From the NCBI GenBank assembly GCA_030424975.1, contig JAUHVY010000001.1:617093-681092 (forward strand): a stretch of 64,000 nucleotides of DNA, in the 5' to 3' direction. A program made the translations under genes and the position numbers. The notes under the pieces are model-generated. The model was not told the DNA's origin and did no database searches. It was given only the letters and a program-made list of their open reading frames with translations. Origin of the DNA: Alphaproteobacteria bacterium. GTDB lineage: Bacteria; Pseudomonadota; Alphaproteobacteria; Micavibrionales; Micavibrionaceae. Positions 11,106-21,312 of the stretch are shown here, piece after piece; position 1 is the stretch's first letter; each line of letters opens with the position of its first letter.

Positions 11106-13261
11106 TCTTTTTGTTTTTGTGTATAAGCTGACCAAGGACGATTTCCTGTATAATTGGCGGTTGTTTCTATTTGGGGCTTATTATCTTGAATCCAGATGGC
11201 ATAAGTACCGTTTTTCCACGTATCAAATTTATCTATTTTATGCGGCGCTTTGCATTTTGTCGGGCGAATTGGATCTTGGGAAATAATAATATCAGCCCAA
11301 TCGCAATCCTGCGCCAAGGCATAATGATCACGGATATATGATACTTTTTTGCCTTTTATCGTGAAACGGCATCCCTCTTCTCCACAACTGTGGAAAAGGT
11401 TATCACTGTTTTCCCCTTTCATCGGCAGGGCAATGACCTCCTCTTTATTTAATCCGTAATGTTTTGCCCAATTCTCCAGCGTAAAACGTTCTGCGCTTTT
11501 CGTTGTACTGTAAAGGTTTTCTCCATCATGGAATGCAAATATTTTATGCGTATCGGCGATTAAAATATCTGGTTTTTGTGACTGCGTATTTATTATTACA
11601 GCGAGTAATATAAACGGGAGTGCGATGAGTTTTCCCCATCCTTTCCACAGGATCATAAAAAGAATTGAGGCAATAAAAACAATAAACGCCGTATGTGTGA
11701 TTGAAGATGTAGTTATAACGGCATTCGGTAAACCCGCTGCCCAATATGAAATTTCTAAAATGGCGTTACTGCCGAGTTTGCATAGATATAGAGGTATAAA
11801 GTCTACCCCGAAAGGCATAAGTAATAGGGATAGAAGTACAGCAGGCATAATCAAAAACGCAAGGATAGGTACAGCCGCCAAATTCGATACCGATCCAATG
11901 AATGATACTTGCCCGAAATGATAGAGTGCAAACGGTGCTGTGGCGATACTTGCGATCACGGTTGTTGTGCATACACCAATGAAATAAAGTGATAATTTTT
12001 GAAAAAACCCTGATTGCGTATAGGATTTTATCCAGAATGCGCGCGTGACATCATAAAAATATACGAGGGCGGTAACCGCCGCAAAAGACATTTGAAAACT
12101 TACGCTAATCAGGCTTTCCGGTTTAAAAATTAAAATGATAAGTGCAGAGAATGCAACAAGGCGCAGGGATATTGGTGATCGATCTGTCAGAACGGCAAGG
12201 AAAACAATGCCTGTCATCATCACTGCGCGTTGCGTGGGTATAGTTGCACCCGCCAGAAACATATAAATAACAGCGCATAAAAAAGCGATAACAGCGGCTA
12301 TTTTCTTAATCGGGTATTGCAAGGCAATAGTCGGAAATGCAGAGAGTGCAAGTCGTATAAAGAAGAAAATCGTTCCTGCGACCAAACCGACATGTAAGCC
12401 GGAAATTGCAAGCATATGCGCCAGCCCGGCATCGCGAATGGCTTGGCGGTCATCATTTGATAATGCGTTTTTCTGCCCGACTGACAGGGCCTCGATAATT
12501 GCGGCATTACGGGGCGGCAATATTGTTTCAATGCGCTGTGCTATGCGATGCCTGATGGATGAAAAATCAAATATGGTGTGGCTGGGCTCCAGTATTTCGG
12601 GTGCGTTATAAATAAATCCGACGGAGCCGATACGTTGAAAATAGAGGTAGCGTCGAAAATCAAATCCTCCCGGAATAACGGCATGTGACGGAGGGTTTAA
12701 GCTTGCGAGGGCTTTTATCCTTTGCCCGATTTTAATGCCTTCATCTTGTCGTAGTTTCAGGCGAATGAAAACAGGAGTCTTGTCTTCTGACAAGCGCTCA
12801 ATCATCAAATGAGTGAGTATAATGCGGCTGCTCTTCCCCTCCTCCAACGGTTCTATATTATGCACGATGCCTTCCACAGTGACGGATCGCATCGGTTTAT
12901 CAATAATAGGTGTATGAACAAGATTTGTGCGTAATGCGCCGCATAAAACACCTGTTACGAACAGCAAAAGTATAAGTAGAGTGCTTCTTAAGGGTGCAGG
13001 TAATGTTTTGATACTTATTCGGATTGACAAGAGGAAGAGCCATATCGTGGTAATGATAGTAAGTGGTGGCTCGAACGGCAATGAGAAATACAGGCCGATA
13101 CCAAGGGCTAAAATAACGGGAAGCCATAAAAACCGTTGATCTTTTTGGTGAAAGAGATGCGCATCAATGATCGAAACAATCTTTTGACGCATCACCAAAA
13201 AGGATATTCTTTTTTGAATCCTGTCTATGCTATCCCATTGTGGCGTGCTAATGTCCGACAC
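11102..13261 (-). CDS. comEC: ComEC/Rec2-family competence membrane protein
   Basis: Polytopic inner-membrane protein of the ComEC family, which forms the channel for single-stranded DNA uptake in transformable bacteria. It has 719 residues: an N-terminal soluble region with two or three membrane segments and a DUF4131-like part (to about 230), then the Competence domain with [20 protein letters not shown] and about ten hydrophobic segments (to about 560). A short soluble C-terminal domain follows. That domain lacks the HxHxDH motif of a working metallo-beta-lactamase, as is usual for alphaproteobacterial ComEC. The GTG start is divergent from gltX with a 38-base gap. No other competence gene is nearby, so natural transformation is not implied. 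Confidence 0.88.
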   Translation of the reverse strand: MSDISTPQWDSIDRIQKRISFLVMRQKIVSIIDAHLFHQKDQRFLWLPVILALGIGLYFSLPFEPPLTIITTIWLFLLSIRISIKTLPAPLRSTLLILLLFVTGVLCGALRTNLVHTPIIDKPMRSVTVEGIVHNIEPLEEGKSSRIILTHLMIERLSEDKTPVFIRLKLRQDEGIKIGQRIKALASLNPPSHAVIPGGFDFRRYLYFQRIGSVGFIYNAPEILEPSHTIFDFSSIRHRIAQRIETILPPRNAAIIEALSVGQKNALSNDDRQAIRDAGLAHMLAISGLHVGLVAGTIFFFIRLALSAFPTIALQYPIKKIAAVIAFLCAVIYMFLAGATIPTQRAVMMTGIVFLAVLTDRSPISLRLVAFSALIILIFKPESLISVSFQMSFAAVTALVYFYDVTRAFWIKSYTQSGFFQKLSLYFIGVCTTTVIASIATAPFALYHFGQVSFIGSVSNLAAVPILAFLIMPAVLLSLLLMPFGVDFIPLYLCKLGSNAILEISYWAAGLPNAVITTSSITHTAFIVFIASILFMILWKGWGKLIALPFILLAVIINTQSQKPDILIADTHKIFAFHDGENLYSTTKSAERFTLENWAKHYGLNKEEVIALPMKGENSDNLFHSCGEEGCRFTIKGKKVSYIRDHYALAQDCDWADIIISQDPIRPTKCKAPHKIDKFDTWKNGTYAIWIQDNKPQIETTANYTGNRPWSAYTQKQKD

Positions 13262-13299
13262 GATTTACCCGTAATATATTAAAAGAGGCCATAAAATAC

Positions 13300-14700
13300 A
13301 TGACTGTTGTAACACGTTTTCCACCCTCTCCGACAGGCTTTATGCATGTAGGAAATGCTCGTACCGCCATTTTTAATTGGTTATATGCGCGTGCAACCGG
13401 CGGCAAGTTTGTTGTGCGTATCGAAGATACAGACAGAAAGCGTCATTCAGAGGAAGCGGTCGCCGCAATTATGGATGGTCTTGAATGGCTCGGACTTGAT
13501 TATGACGGTGAAGTAATTTCACAGTTCTCTCGTCTTGATCGCCACACCGAAGTCGCGATGGAAATGATCGAAAAAGGTCAGGCATATTATTGTTATTGCA
13601 CACCCGAAGAGCTTGAGGAAATGCGTGAGAAAGCCAAGGCCGAAGGTGCAAAAACGTTTTATGATCGTCGCTGGCGTGATGCTGACCCGTCTACAGTGCC
13701 CGAAGATGTGAAGCCAGTGGTGCGTATTAAGGCGCCGCTAGAGGGTAGTATCACGATTGAGGATAAGGTTCAGGGCAGCGTGACAGTTGCAAATGATCAA
13801 ATTGATGATTTCATTATTCTGCGTAGTGACGGAACGCCGACCTATATGCTCTCAGTTGTTGTGGATGACCATGATATGGGCGTGACACATGTTTTACGTG
13901 GGGATGATCATTTGAATAACACCTTCAGACAAAAGGTTATTTTTGATGCTATGGGGTGGGATGTCCCTGTTTTTGGTCACCTTCCCCTTATTCACGGGCC
14001 TGATGGTGGTAAGTTTTCAAAGCGTCACGGTGCGCAAAGTGTTCAGGAATATCGCGAGATGGGATATTTACCGGAGGCATTATTCAACTATTTGCTTCGC
14101 CTGGGCTGGTCACATGGTGATGAGGAAATTATTCCACGCGACAAAGCTTTACAATGGTTTAATTTAGACCATATCGGGAAGGCTGCGGCCCGTTTCGATT
14201 TCGCAAAACTAGAGAATTTAAATGCGCATTACATTAAGGATATGGAAGCCGACAAGTTGATTGAGCTTGCTACCCCGTTCTTTAAAGACCGTCATGATAT
14301 CACTCTTGATGCATTGGCGGTTGAACGCATTAAACAAGGCGTTGATGAATTAAAGTCGCGATCAAAAACATTGTTGCAATTTGCTGATGAGGCAGCATTT
14401 TATGCGAAGTCATTGCCGTTTGCGTATGATGAAAAGGCACAAAATCAAATTGACGGTTCAAAAGATGCTTTGGCGGCTTTGCTTACTAAGTTTGAGGCAC
14501 AGGATGTTTTGACTGCGGATTCCGTACAAGGGATTTGTAAGGACGTCGCTGGAGAGCTTGCTGATGGGAAACTTGGCAAGGTGGCGATGCCGCTGCGCGC
14601 TGCGTTAACGGGAACAACGGTTTCACCATCTGTTTTTCATGCGGCGGAGATCTTGGGCAAAGATGAAACATGCGCCCGTATACAGGCTGCTTTGTCGTAA
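13300..14700 (+). CDS. gltX: Glutamyl-tRNA synthetase
   Basis: Charges tRNA-Glu (and possibly tRNA-Gln) with glutamate. It has 466 residues, normal for a bacterial class I enzyme. The HIGH-type signature is HVGN at 16-19 within PPSPTGFMHVGNARTAIFNW, and the KMSKS-type loop is KFSKR at 238-242. Alphaproteobacteria often carry two gltX genes, and discriminating or non-discriminating specificity cannot be read here. gltX-gltA order beside comEC and lexA is standard for the class. An intrinsic terminator follows at 14774-14802. Confidence 0.96.
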   Translation: MTVVTRFPPSPTGFMHVGNARTAIFNWLYARATGGKFVVRIEDTDRKRHSEEAVAAIMDGLEWLGLDYDGEVISQFSRLDRHTEVAMEMIEKGQAYYCYCTPEELEEMREKAKAEGAKTFYDRRWRDADPSTVPEDVKPVVRIKAPLEGSITIEDKVQGSVTVANDQIDDFIILRSDGTPTYMLSVVVDDHDMGVTHVLRGDDHLNNTFRQKVIFDAMGWDVPVFGHLPLIHGPDGGKFSKRHGAQSVQEYREMGYLPEALFNYLLRLGWSHGDEEIIPRDKALQWFNLDHIGKAAARFDFAKLENLNAHYIKDMEADKLIELATPFFKDRHDITLDALAVERIKQGVDELKSRSKTLLQFADEAAFYAKSLPFAYDEKAQNQIDGSKDALAALLTKFEAQDVLTADSVQGICKDVAGELADGKLGKVAMPLRAALTGTTVSPSVFHAAEILGKDETCARIQAALS

Positions 14701-14773
14701 TGTGGGTACAGCTGTATTTCACACAATGATCTGATAGTAAGGCATTGATGAAATATCTGTTTTGTTATAGAAT

Positions 14774-14802
14774 AAAGGCGTCTGTGAGGACGTCTTTTTT
14801 TT
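14774..14802 (+). terminator. Intrinsic terminator after gltX
   Basis: AAAGGCGTC (14774-14782) pairs with GACGTCTTT (14789-14797) with one G-U pair and a 6-base loop, followed by a run of T to 14802. It lies about 75 bases after the gltX stop and separates gltX from gltA. The rest of the 192-base gap shows no other clear structure. Confidence 0.8.
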
Positions 14803-14892
14803 CATTCGAAAAACGCTTTCTTAAAAATACTTATGATGCCTCAGGGACATGCGCTTTGCGTGTATACCGACTCACCACGAAGGACAGATTCT

Positions 14893-16200
14893 ATGTCATA
14901 TGATCCGACAACTGATAAAACATTTACCCTTACAAATGACCAAACGGGTGAGAGCGTAAAGCTCCCTGTTTATGATGGTACGGAAGGCCCGTCATTGATC
15001 GATGTGCAAAAGCTCTACTCTCAAACAGGGCACTTTACTTTCGACCCAAGCTTTACATCGACAGGGAGTTGTATGTCAGGTTTAACCTATATCGATGGTG
15101 AAAAAGGTATTTTACGTCACCGTGGATATAATATTGCCGACCTTGCGGAAAAGAGTTCCTTTATGGAGGTCGCACATTTGCTCCTTTATGGTGATTTGCC
15201 AAATAAAGAAGAAAAAGAAAACTTTGAGCATGAGATAACGTATCACACAATGGTCGATGAACAAGTTAACTTCTTCTTCCGTGGTTTCCGCCGTGATGCA
15301 CACCCGATGGCCATTATGTGTGGTGTGATTGGTGCGCTTTCGGCTTTCTACCATGACTCTCTTGATATTAATTGTCCGAAGCAGCGTGAGATTTCTGCAC
15401 ACCGTTTGATTGCAAAGGTTGCTACGCTGGCGGCGATGACACATAAATATTCAATCGGACAGCCATTTATGTATCCGCGTAATGATTTATCATTCTCCGA
15501 AAATTTCCTATATATGTGTTTTGCTGTACCGGCGGAGCCTTACAAGGTAAACCCGATCTTAGCGCGTGCCATGGATAAAATATTTATCCTTCATGCCGAC
15601 CATGAACAAAATGCGTCTACCTCTACTGTGCGTTTAGCCGGTTCTTCGCAGGCAAATCCGTTTGCGTGTGTTGCTGCAGGTATAGCATCTCTCTGGGGGC
15701 CGAGCCATGGTGGTGCAAACCAGGCTGTTCTTGAGATGCTTGATAAGATCCAAAGTGTTGATCGTATTCCTGAATTTTTGGCGCGAGCCAAAGATAAAGA
15801 TGATCCGTTCCGCCTTATGGGTTTCGGGCACCGCGTTTATAAAAACTTTGATCCGCGTGCCAGCGTTTTGAAAACATCTTGTGATGAAGTGCTTGAGGAT
15901 CTGGGGATTAATGATCCGCGTCTGGAACTTGCGATGGAGCTTGAGCGCATTGCTCTGGAAGACCCCTACTTTGTTGACCGTAAGTTGTTCCCGAATGTTG
16001 ATTTCTATTCAGGAATTATTCTGAAGGCTATGGGCTTCCCGACAAGTATGTTTACGGTATTGTTTGCTGTTGCCAGAACGGTTGGTTGGATTTCACAGTG
16101 GAAAGAAATGATTGAGGAGCCGTCACTCCGTATCGGTCGCCCACGCCAGCTTTATATCGGGCCAACAGAAAAACAATATGTTGATCTGGATGACAGATAA
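14893..16200 (+). CDS. gltA: Citrate synthase
   Basis: Condenses acetyl-CoA and oxaloacetate to citrate, the entry to the TCA cycle. It has 435 residues from ATG 14893. AAGGA ends 8 bases before this codon, and [14 protein letters not shown] is a sensible N-terminus; an in-frame ATG at 14833 lacks support. The length and the N-terminal beta domain match the hexameric, NADH-sensitive Gram-negative type. Catalytic elements: HADHE (from residue 234), [16 protein letters not shown], and [13 protein letters not shown] with His313. It lies between gltX and the lipid A genes and is flanked by terminators on both sides, so it is probably monocistronic. Confidence 0.97.
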   Translation: MSYDPTTDKTFTLTNDQTGESVKLPVYDGTEGPSLIDVQKLYSQTGHFTFDPSFTSTGSCMSGLTYIDGEKGILRHRGYNIADLAEKSSFMEVAHLLLYGDLPNKEEKENFEHEITYHTMVDEQVNFFFRGFRRDAHPMAIMCGVIGALSAFYHDSLDINCPKQREISAHRLIAKVATLAAMTHKYSIGQPFMYPRNDLSFSENFLYMCFAVPAEPYKVNPILARAMDKIFILHADHEQNASTSTVRLAGSSQANPFACVAAGIASLWGPSHGGANQAVLEMLDKIQSVDRIPEFLARAKDKDDPFRLMGFGHRVYKNFDPRASVLKTSCDEVLEDLGINDPRLELAMELERIALEDPYFVDRKLFPNVDFYSGIILKAMGFPTSMFTVLFAVARTVGWISQWKEMIEEPSLRIGRPRQLYIGPTEKQYVDLDDR

Positions 16201-16225
16201 TAGCGTTGAAAGATAATTCATATAA

Positions 16226-16257
16226 AAAAGGCTGAGAAAATACTCAGCCTTTTCTTT
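16226..16257. terminator. Bidirectional terminator between gltA and lpxB
   Basis: AAAAGGCTGAG (16226-16236) and CTCAGCCTTTT (16243-16253) form an 11-base-pair stem with a 6-base loop. T-rich sequence follows on the plus strand, and the A run before the stem gives U residues on the minus strand. It lies between the converging gltA and lpxB genes and can serve both. Confidence 0.85.
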
Positions 16258-17411
16258 TATCCTTTGACCGTATTGATCAAAAATTCTGCTGCCTTTTCAG
16301 ATGGCGTCATTGCATCACCCTTACCTAGTAATGGCGCAAGCTCTTTGAATGCTTCTTTTTGTTCGGCCTGTAGCTCTTTATTTGAGAGTAGTTCTAAGGC
16401 TTTTTGCGCAATGTTTTCTGAAGTACACTGGCGTTGTATAAGCTCCGGTACGACGCCACGTTTAAGTAGAATATTTGCCAAGTGTATATGCTTTGTTTTG
16501 ACCAGAAATCTTAAAACTATTTCTGTAAATGGAGATACTTTATAAATAATAAGATGCGGCGTACCGGCGTAAGCTAACTCCAAGGCTACTGTTCCGGAAA
16601 CAGCGATGGCAATATCACATGCTTTAAATGCTTCCCATTTATATTGCGGGTTTGCCGTTACATATACGGGTAATTTGAAATCCGCCAAAAGTTTTTGAAT
16701 ATTATATTCCAGTGAAGGTAGCGTCGGCACAATGATATGGATGCCTTCTTCCACATCATGAATAAGCATCATTGCTTCTTTTATTGTTGAACTCAGTTTT
16801 TTAAATTCAGTTTCACGACTACCGAAAAATAATCCAATGGTTTTTGCGTTTTGCGGAATATTATTGGCTTCTCTAAATTCTGTCGGCGAGGCCTCATCTG
16901 CTTTACTGACAACAACAGGATGACCAACATGTGCTGCTTTCATGCCGTGCTCTGTGAAAAAATCGACTTCCATCGGGAACAAGCACATAATACCATCTAG
17001 AAATTCTGATATTTTCTTTGCACGTTCCGGACGCCATGCCCAAACAGACGGCGCAACGTAGTGAATAATTTTACCTTTATAAATACCTCTTTTTTTAAGC
17101 ATTTTAGCGATTAAGAAATTATAGTCAGGGAAATCGATGGTTACGACTGCATCCGGCTGTTGTTTTTCAATTTCCTCGACAATCGCTTTTCTGATTTTAA
17201 TCAGACGCGGAATTTTAGGTAGAACTTCCCATAGGCCAATCACGGAAATTTGATCCATTGGCAAAAGCTCGTCAAAATCTTGCTCACGCATTAATGGGCC
17301 TCCAATGCCCATACATACTAATTCATCGGTGTAACGTTCTTTAAGGGCAGATATTAATGGTGCTGCTAATGCGTCACCGGAATGCTCGCCGACAATAAAG
17401 AATAATTTCAT
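16257..17411 (-). CDS. lpxB: Lipid-A-disaccharide synthase
   Basis: Joins UDP-diacylglucosamine and lipid X into the lipid A disaccharide at the inner face of the cytoplasmic membrane. It has 384 residues, normal for glycosyltransferase family 19. Characteristic pieces are the N-terminal FIVGEHSGDALAAPLI, IDFPDYNFLIAK, HYVAPSVWAWRPERAK, LFFGSRETEF and the C-terminal VSGTVALELAYAGTPHLIIYK nucleotide-sugar region. It is the last gene of the lipid A run (lpxD-fabZ-lpxA-lpxI-lpxB). Confidence 0.97.
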   Translation of the reverse strand: MKLFFIVGEHSGDALAAPLISALKERYTDELVCMGIGGPLMREQDFDELLPMDQISVIGLWEVLPKIPRLIKIRKAIVEEIEKQQPDAVVTIDFPDYNFLIAKMLKKRGIYKGKIIHYVAPSVWAWRPERAKKISEFLDGIMCLFPMEVDFFTEHGMKAAHVGHPVVVSKADEASPTEFREANNIPQNAKTIGLFFGSRETEFKKLSSTIKEAMMLIHDVEEGIHIIVPTLPSLEYNIQKLLADFKLPVYVTANPQYKWEAFKACDIAIAVSGTVALELAYAGTPHLIIYKVSPFTEIVLRFLVKTKHIHLANILLKRGVVPELIQRQCTSENIAQKALELLSNKELQAEQKEAFKELAPLLGKGDAMTPSEKAAEFLINTVKG

Positions 17412-17452
17412 TTTACTACTCCACGAAAATGCTTAACCCGAGGCCATTGTAA

Positions 17453-18289
17453 TTATAAACCTATAATAAAAAGTTTATGTTTATCAGCGTATTCCGACAT
17501 TTTCTTTACGTCAATAATTATTACGTTATGTGCCTCTATTGCGATGCCGCTTAAGCCCGCTTCTTTCACTGTTTCCAGCGTATTTAAGCCAATTGTTGGT
17601 AAATCCAGATCTCGGTCTTGCTGTGGCTTGCATGTTTTAATAACAATGCCCCTTGTTCCTTTTTTTTGTAAGGCGCCACAACGTCGTATTAATTCATCCG
17701 TTCCCTCCGCTGCTTCAACGCCCAGAACCACGCCATGTTGTATTATGATTGATTGCCCGATATCAAGCCTGCCGATTTCATGTGATATCTTTATACCGTT
17801 TTCAATATCAACAAGTTGTTTTGCAGTAGGTTTTTTTTTGGTATAGCACTTGGGTTGCGCAAGCAGGTCTTCACAAAATTTATGAATACCGTGCAGGGTA
17901 AAACCGTCTTTTTCAAGCTCCTCACGTAGTGCAGTAAGTAACGTATTATCGCCTCCAAGTGCTTTCATTCCAATTCGTGAGAGGATTTGTACCGCTTTTA
18001 GATCCGTTTTAAGCTCTGAGAATGACGGACGCTTAATATGGCCAATCATAATTAGGTCGGAAATATCGTTTCGTTTGAAATAATCAATGATTTTTCCCGC
18101 ATGCCCAAGTGATGCCTCAAGCTTATTAGGAGCCATATCCACGGTTTCTTTGTCCGTTTGTTCTGGAAAATGTACAAGATAGGGCTCAATATCAAGCGCC
18201 TCACATTTTTGCAATAATGTACGAGGCATTGCCCCGCCCCCTGCAAAAATGCCGAGTTTCTTGATTTCTACTTTTTTCTTGGCTGACAT
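17453..18289 (-). CDS. lpxI: UDP-2,3-diacylglucosamine pyrophosphatase LpxI
   Basis: Hydrolyses UDP-2,3-diacylglucosamine to lipid X, the fourth step of lipid A synthesis. This is the unrelated enzyme that replaces LpxH in alphaproteobacteria. It has 278 residues. The N-terminal domain has KLGIFAGGGAMPRTLL; the C-terminal catalytic domain has the GIHKFCEDLLA, QSIIIQHGVVLGVEAAEGTDE and LPTIGLNTLE segments typical of the family. The start overlaps the lpxA end by 22 bases, and lpxB follows 41 bases later. The presence of lpxI rather than lpxH agrees with the class assignment. Confidence 0.94.
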   Translation of the reverse strand: MSAKKKVEIKKLGIFAGGGAMPRTLLQKCEALDIEPYLVHFPEQTDKETVDMAPNKLEASLGHAGKIIDYFKRNDISDLIMIGHIKRPSFSELKTDLKAVQILSRIGMKALGGDNTLLTALREELEKDGFTLHGIHKFCEDLLAQPKCYTKKKPTAKQLVDIENGIKISHEIGRLDIGQSIIIQHGVVLGVEAAEGTDELIRRCGALQKKGTRGIVIKTCKPQQDRDLDLPTIGLNTLETVKEAGLSGIAIEAHNVIIIDVKKMSEYADKHKLFIIGL

Positions 18290-19062
18290 AATGGGAATTT
18301 ATCTTTTGCACGTGCAAAGTTGACAATAGACATGATTAAATCATCGTCAGAGAAGTCTCCGGCTACCATCTCAATACGTTGGTCAAGCGTACCTTCATTG
18401 CCAAATAATTGGTTGAATGCACGTTGTAATTGGCGAATGTTATCTTTTGTAAATCCGCGACGTTCAAGGCCAATAAGGTTTAAGCCTGCCAAAAATGCGC
18501 GCTCACCTTTCACACGACCATACGGGATAACATCATTCTCAACGCCTGACATCCCGCCGATAATTGCGTGATTGCCAATTCTTATAAATTGATGAACTGC
18601 GCTTAAGCCACCAAGCACAACAAAATCGCCGACATGCACATGCCCTGCTAACGTGGCATTATTCGCCATAATGACGTTGTTCCCGACGATACAATCATGC
18701 GCCACATGTGTAGACATCATAAACAGGCAATTATTACCAACGATTGTCTTCATTGCGCCGTGTTCGGTGCCGGGGTTCATCGTTGTGTATTCACGGATTG
18801 TATTATTCTTACCAATGATCAGTTCTGATTTTTCACCTGAAAATTTTAAATCTTGAGGTGCTGTGCCTAACGATGCGAAGGGAAAAACAGTTGTTCCCTC
18901 ACCGATTGTGGTATAGCCGTCAATAACAACATGTGATTTTAATGTAACATTATCATGTAATGTAACATTGGCACCTATTGTACAATATGGCCCGATTTTA
19001 GCCGTGTCAGCTATGGCCGCGCCGTGTTCGATAATAGCTGTAGGGTGTATATTTTCTGACAT
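18268..19062 (-). CDS. lpxA: UDP-N-acetylglucosamine acyltransferase
   Basis: First enzyme of lipid A synthesis; adds a hydroxyacyl chain from ACP to UDP-GlcNAc. It has 264 residues, normal length. The N-terminal two thirds are hexapeptide repeats forming a left-handed beta helix. HVAHDC (119-124) contains the catalytic base, His122 by alignment with the known enzyme. A helical C-terminal domain follows from about residue 195. It lies between fabZ and lpxI in the usual order. Confidence 0.97.
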   Translation of the reverse strand: MSENIHPTAIIEHGAAIADTAKIGPYCTIGANVTLHDNVTLKSHVVIDGYTTIGEGTTVFPFASLGTAPQDLKFSGEKSELIIGKNNTIREYTTMNPGTEHGAMKTIVGNNCLFMMSTHVAHDCIVGNNVIMANNATLAGHVHVGDFVVLGGLSAVHQFIRIGNHAIIGGMSGVENDVIPYGRVKGERAFLAGLNLIGLERRGFTKDNIRQLQRAFNQLFGNEGTLDQRIEMVAGDFSDDDLIMSIVNFARAKDKFPLCQPRKK

Positions 19063-19162
19063 ATTTAATGTGAACTTTGCTCGTGATATTTTATGGTTAA
19101 TCGTAACGTCGCGACGCCTTTACGACAAATCACAGTTTATTACGAAAGATTTCACGTTTAAA

Positions 19163-19630
19163 TTACGTTTCAGCGGCCCTATCTGTGATCATTGCGCTGA
19201 AGACTGCCTCTGCGCAAACTTTTCCATCTACCGTTGCTGTACCTTTAAATTTCCAAACAGGCCCGCGCGATTGTATTTTTTCTACACGGACATGCATTGT
19301 ATCACCAGGGGTCACTGGCTTTCTGAAACGTGCGTTATCAATTGTCATGAAATAAACGACTTTGCCCATTGCTTCGTCGCCAAGGAAGTCAACAACGACT
19401 AATGCCGCGGTTTGTGCCATGGATTCAATAATTAAAACACCAGGCATCACAGGATACCCCGGGAAATGACCCATAAATTGAGGCTCATTCATCGTTACAT
19501 TCTTAAGGCTAGTAGCGCTTTCGCCTGGAGTCAGTTCTATTATTCTATCAACTAACAGTATCGGATAGCGATGCGGAATCATTTTCATGATTTGATTGAT
19601 ATCGATATTGATGTTTTCTTCTGAACTCAT
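19163..19630 (-). CDS. fabZ: 3-hydroxyacyl-ACP dehydratase FabZ
   Basis: Dehydrates 3-hydroxyacyl-ACP in fatty acid synthesis and competes with LpxA for substrate. It has 155 residues from the ATG at 19630, which has AGGTGA about 8 bases before it; an in-frame GTG at 19642 falls within that site. The hot-dog fold motifs are IPHRYPILLVDRI and GHFPGYPVMPGVLIIESMAQ, with catalytic His55 and Glu69. It sits between lpxD and lpxA, the conserved place. The 100 bases between fabZ and lpxA hold no feature I can name. Confidence 0.96.
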   Translation of the reverse strand: MSSEENINIDINQIMKMIPHRYPILLVDRIIELTPGESATSLKNVTMNEPQFMGHFPGYPVMPGVLIIESMAQTAALVVVDFLGDEAMGKVVYFMTIDNARFRKPVTPGDTMHVRVEKIQSRGPVWKFKGTATVDGKVCAEAVFSAMITDRAAET

Positions 19631-19666
19631 TTTTACTTTCACCTACTTATATAATTGTTATTGCAG

Positions 19667-20692
19667 TTAATCGCTTTTCTTCGTGTTAATCAAGCGGTTT
19701 AAGGCTGCTATATGACGGAAATGTTGCTTACTGGGAAATGCTGGTGATCCTGCTTGGGTTTCTCCTGCGGGGATATCGCGCATTACACCTGATTGCGCGG
19801 CTACTTGTGCGCCTGTTCCTATCTTAAGGTGCCCTGCTATGCCGACTTGACCGCCCAATGCGACAAAGTCGCCAATTTTTGTTGACCCTGAAATACCAAC
19901 TTGAGAGACAATTATACACCCTCTTCCGATCTCAACGTTGTGCCCAATCTGCACAAGGTTATCTATCCACGTACCTTGGCCGATAATGGTATCTGGCCCT
20001 GCACCACGATCAATTGTAGTGTTAGCACCAATTTCGACACTGTCATGAATAATGACACGGCCGAGTTGTGGTACTTTAACATGGCCCATAGGGTCGATAG
20101 CGAAACCGAAGCCATCTTGTCCTATACGTACACCTGGGTATAGCCTAACGTTATTGCCGATAACAGCGTGCGTAATACTTACGTTATTACCTATACGGCA
20201 ATCATTTCCGATTTTGGTATTATCATCAATAACGGCATTTGGCTCAATCCAAACATTGTCACCAATTTCTACGCCTTCACCAATATAGACACCATGCATA
20301 ATGGTGGCATTTTGCCCTATCTTGGCATTATCATGTACAAATGCACTTGCCGCTACTTGGCTAGAAGGCTTCTCAACGGGGTAAAATTTTTGCGCTGTTA
20401 GTGCATATGCCTTGTAAGGTGTTTTGGTGATTAAAGGGATCGTTCCTTCGGGGGTATGTTCTACCATGTTTGGAGACACGAAGCAGGCTCCCGCTTTCGT
20501 AACAATAAAGTCACCTTTATATTTTGCGTTATCAAGAAAACTAAGCTCATCGGGCTGGGCAGTTTTTAAAGCAGAGAGATCGTTTAAAACAAAGTCTTTT
20601 TTCACACCATCAGGCACATCACTACCTGTAAGATCAGCAATTTCACAGATGGTAAAGCTTTTGCTTTTTTTAAAAAATGCGTGATCAACCAT
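19667..20692 (-). CDS. lpxD: UDP-3-O-acyl-glucosamine N-acyltransferase
   Basis: Adds the second hydroxyacyl chain in lipid A synthesis. It has 341 residues. An N-terminal uridine-binding domain (to about 105) is followed by hexapeptide repeats forming a left-handed beta helix. The conserved [14 protein letters not shown] segment carries the expected catalytic histidine, and a C-terminal helix ends the protein. It follows skp by a 23-base gap and belongs to the bamA-skp-lpxD-fabZ-lpxA unit. Confidence 0.97.
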   Translation of the reverse strand: MVDHAFFKKSKSFTICEIADLTGSDVPDGVKKDFVLNDLSALKTAQPDELSFLDNAKYKGDFIVTKAGACFVSPNMVEHTPEGTIPLITKTPYKAYALTAQKFYPVEKPSSQVAASAFVHDNAKIGQNATIMHGVYIGEGVEIGDNVWIEPNAVIDDNTKIGNDCRIGNNVSITHAVIGNNVRLYPGVRIGQDGFGFAIDPMGHVKVPQLGRVIIHDSVEIGANTTIDRGAGPDTIIGQGTWIDNLVQIGHNVEIGRGCIIVSQVGISGSTKIGDFVALGGQVGIAGHLKIGTGAQVAAQSGVMRDIPAGETQAGSPAFPSKQHFRHIAALNRLINTKKSD

Positions 20693-20715
20693 AAAACTTA
20701 CTCTATTTCGTTTAA

Positions 20716-21273
20716 TTATTTTACGTCTAGTGCAAGATTGGGAAGCTGTTTATTCATGCGGTCTAAAACATCTTTTGTGATATCCAAAGACATACTGCCG
20801 ACGATAATATTCTGACGTGTAATAACAAGATCAATCGAGCGCTCATTTGCAATTTCCTGACAAACGCTAAAAATTGTGCCGGTTAATTTATTCATGGCCT
20901 CAGTGTATGCTTTATCAAGTTTCTTTTTTTGCGTATCTAAATCATTAATTACGGCAATACGTGCTTTTTCGTATTCCTGATTTTTTTTGATCAGGTTTTC
21001 TTTTGTGCGCTCTTCTTTGGGAAGCTTCTCAAGCTCTGATTGCATCTCTTTTTGTTCATCTCGAAGCTTATCTTCTTTTGTTTTTACTTGCTTAAGAAAA
21101 GTTTCGCGCTTGTTCTCAACCTGTTTACGAATTGACTCTGCGGCTTTTGATGTTGCAAGAATTTTCTCGACATCAACAACTGCGATCTTAACTTCTGCCA
21201 TCACTTGTGTGGTGGAGAAAACTGCAAAGAATGAACAAATAAAAATTGCACGTTTCAATGAACGATAAAACAT
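20716..21273 (-). CDS. skp: OmpH/Skp-family periplasmic chaperone
   Basis: Holds unfolded outer-membrane proteins in the periplasm on their way to BamA. It has 185 residues. A signal peptide covers about 1-26, with cleavage after VMA likely. A long lysine- and glutamate-rich coiled-coil region (about 45-125) forms the tentacles, and short beta segments on either side form the trimer body. The place directly after bamA and before lpxD is the classical one. Confidence 0.92.
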   Translation of the reverse strand: MFYRSLKRAIFICSFFAVFSTTQVMAEVKIAVVDVEKILATSKAAESIRKQVENKRETFLKQVKTKEDKLRDEQKEMQSELEKLPKEERTKENLIKKNQEYEKARIAVINDLDTQKKKLDKAYTEAMNKLTGTIFSVCQEIANERSIDLVITRQNIIVGSMSLDITKDVLDRMNKQLPNLALDVK

Positions 21274-21312
21274 AAGTATAATCCCGTATTTTTCTAAGAG
21301 TAATTACTTGTA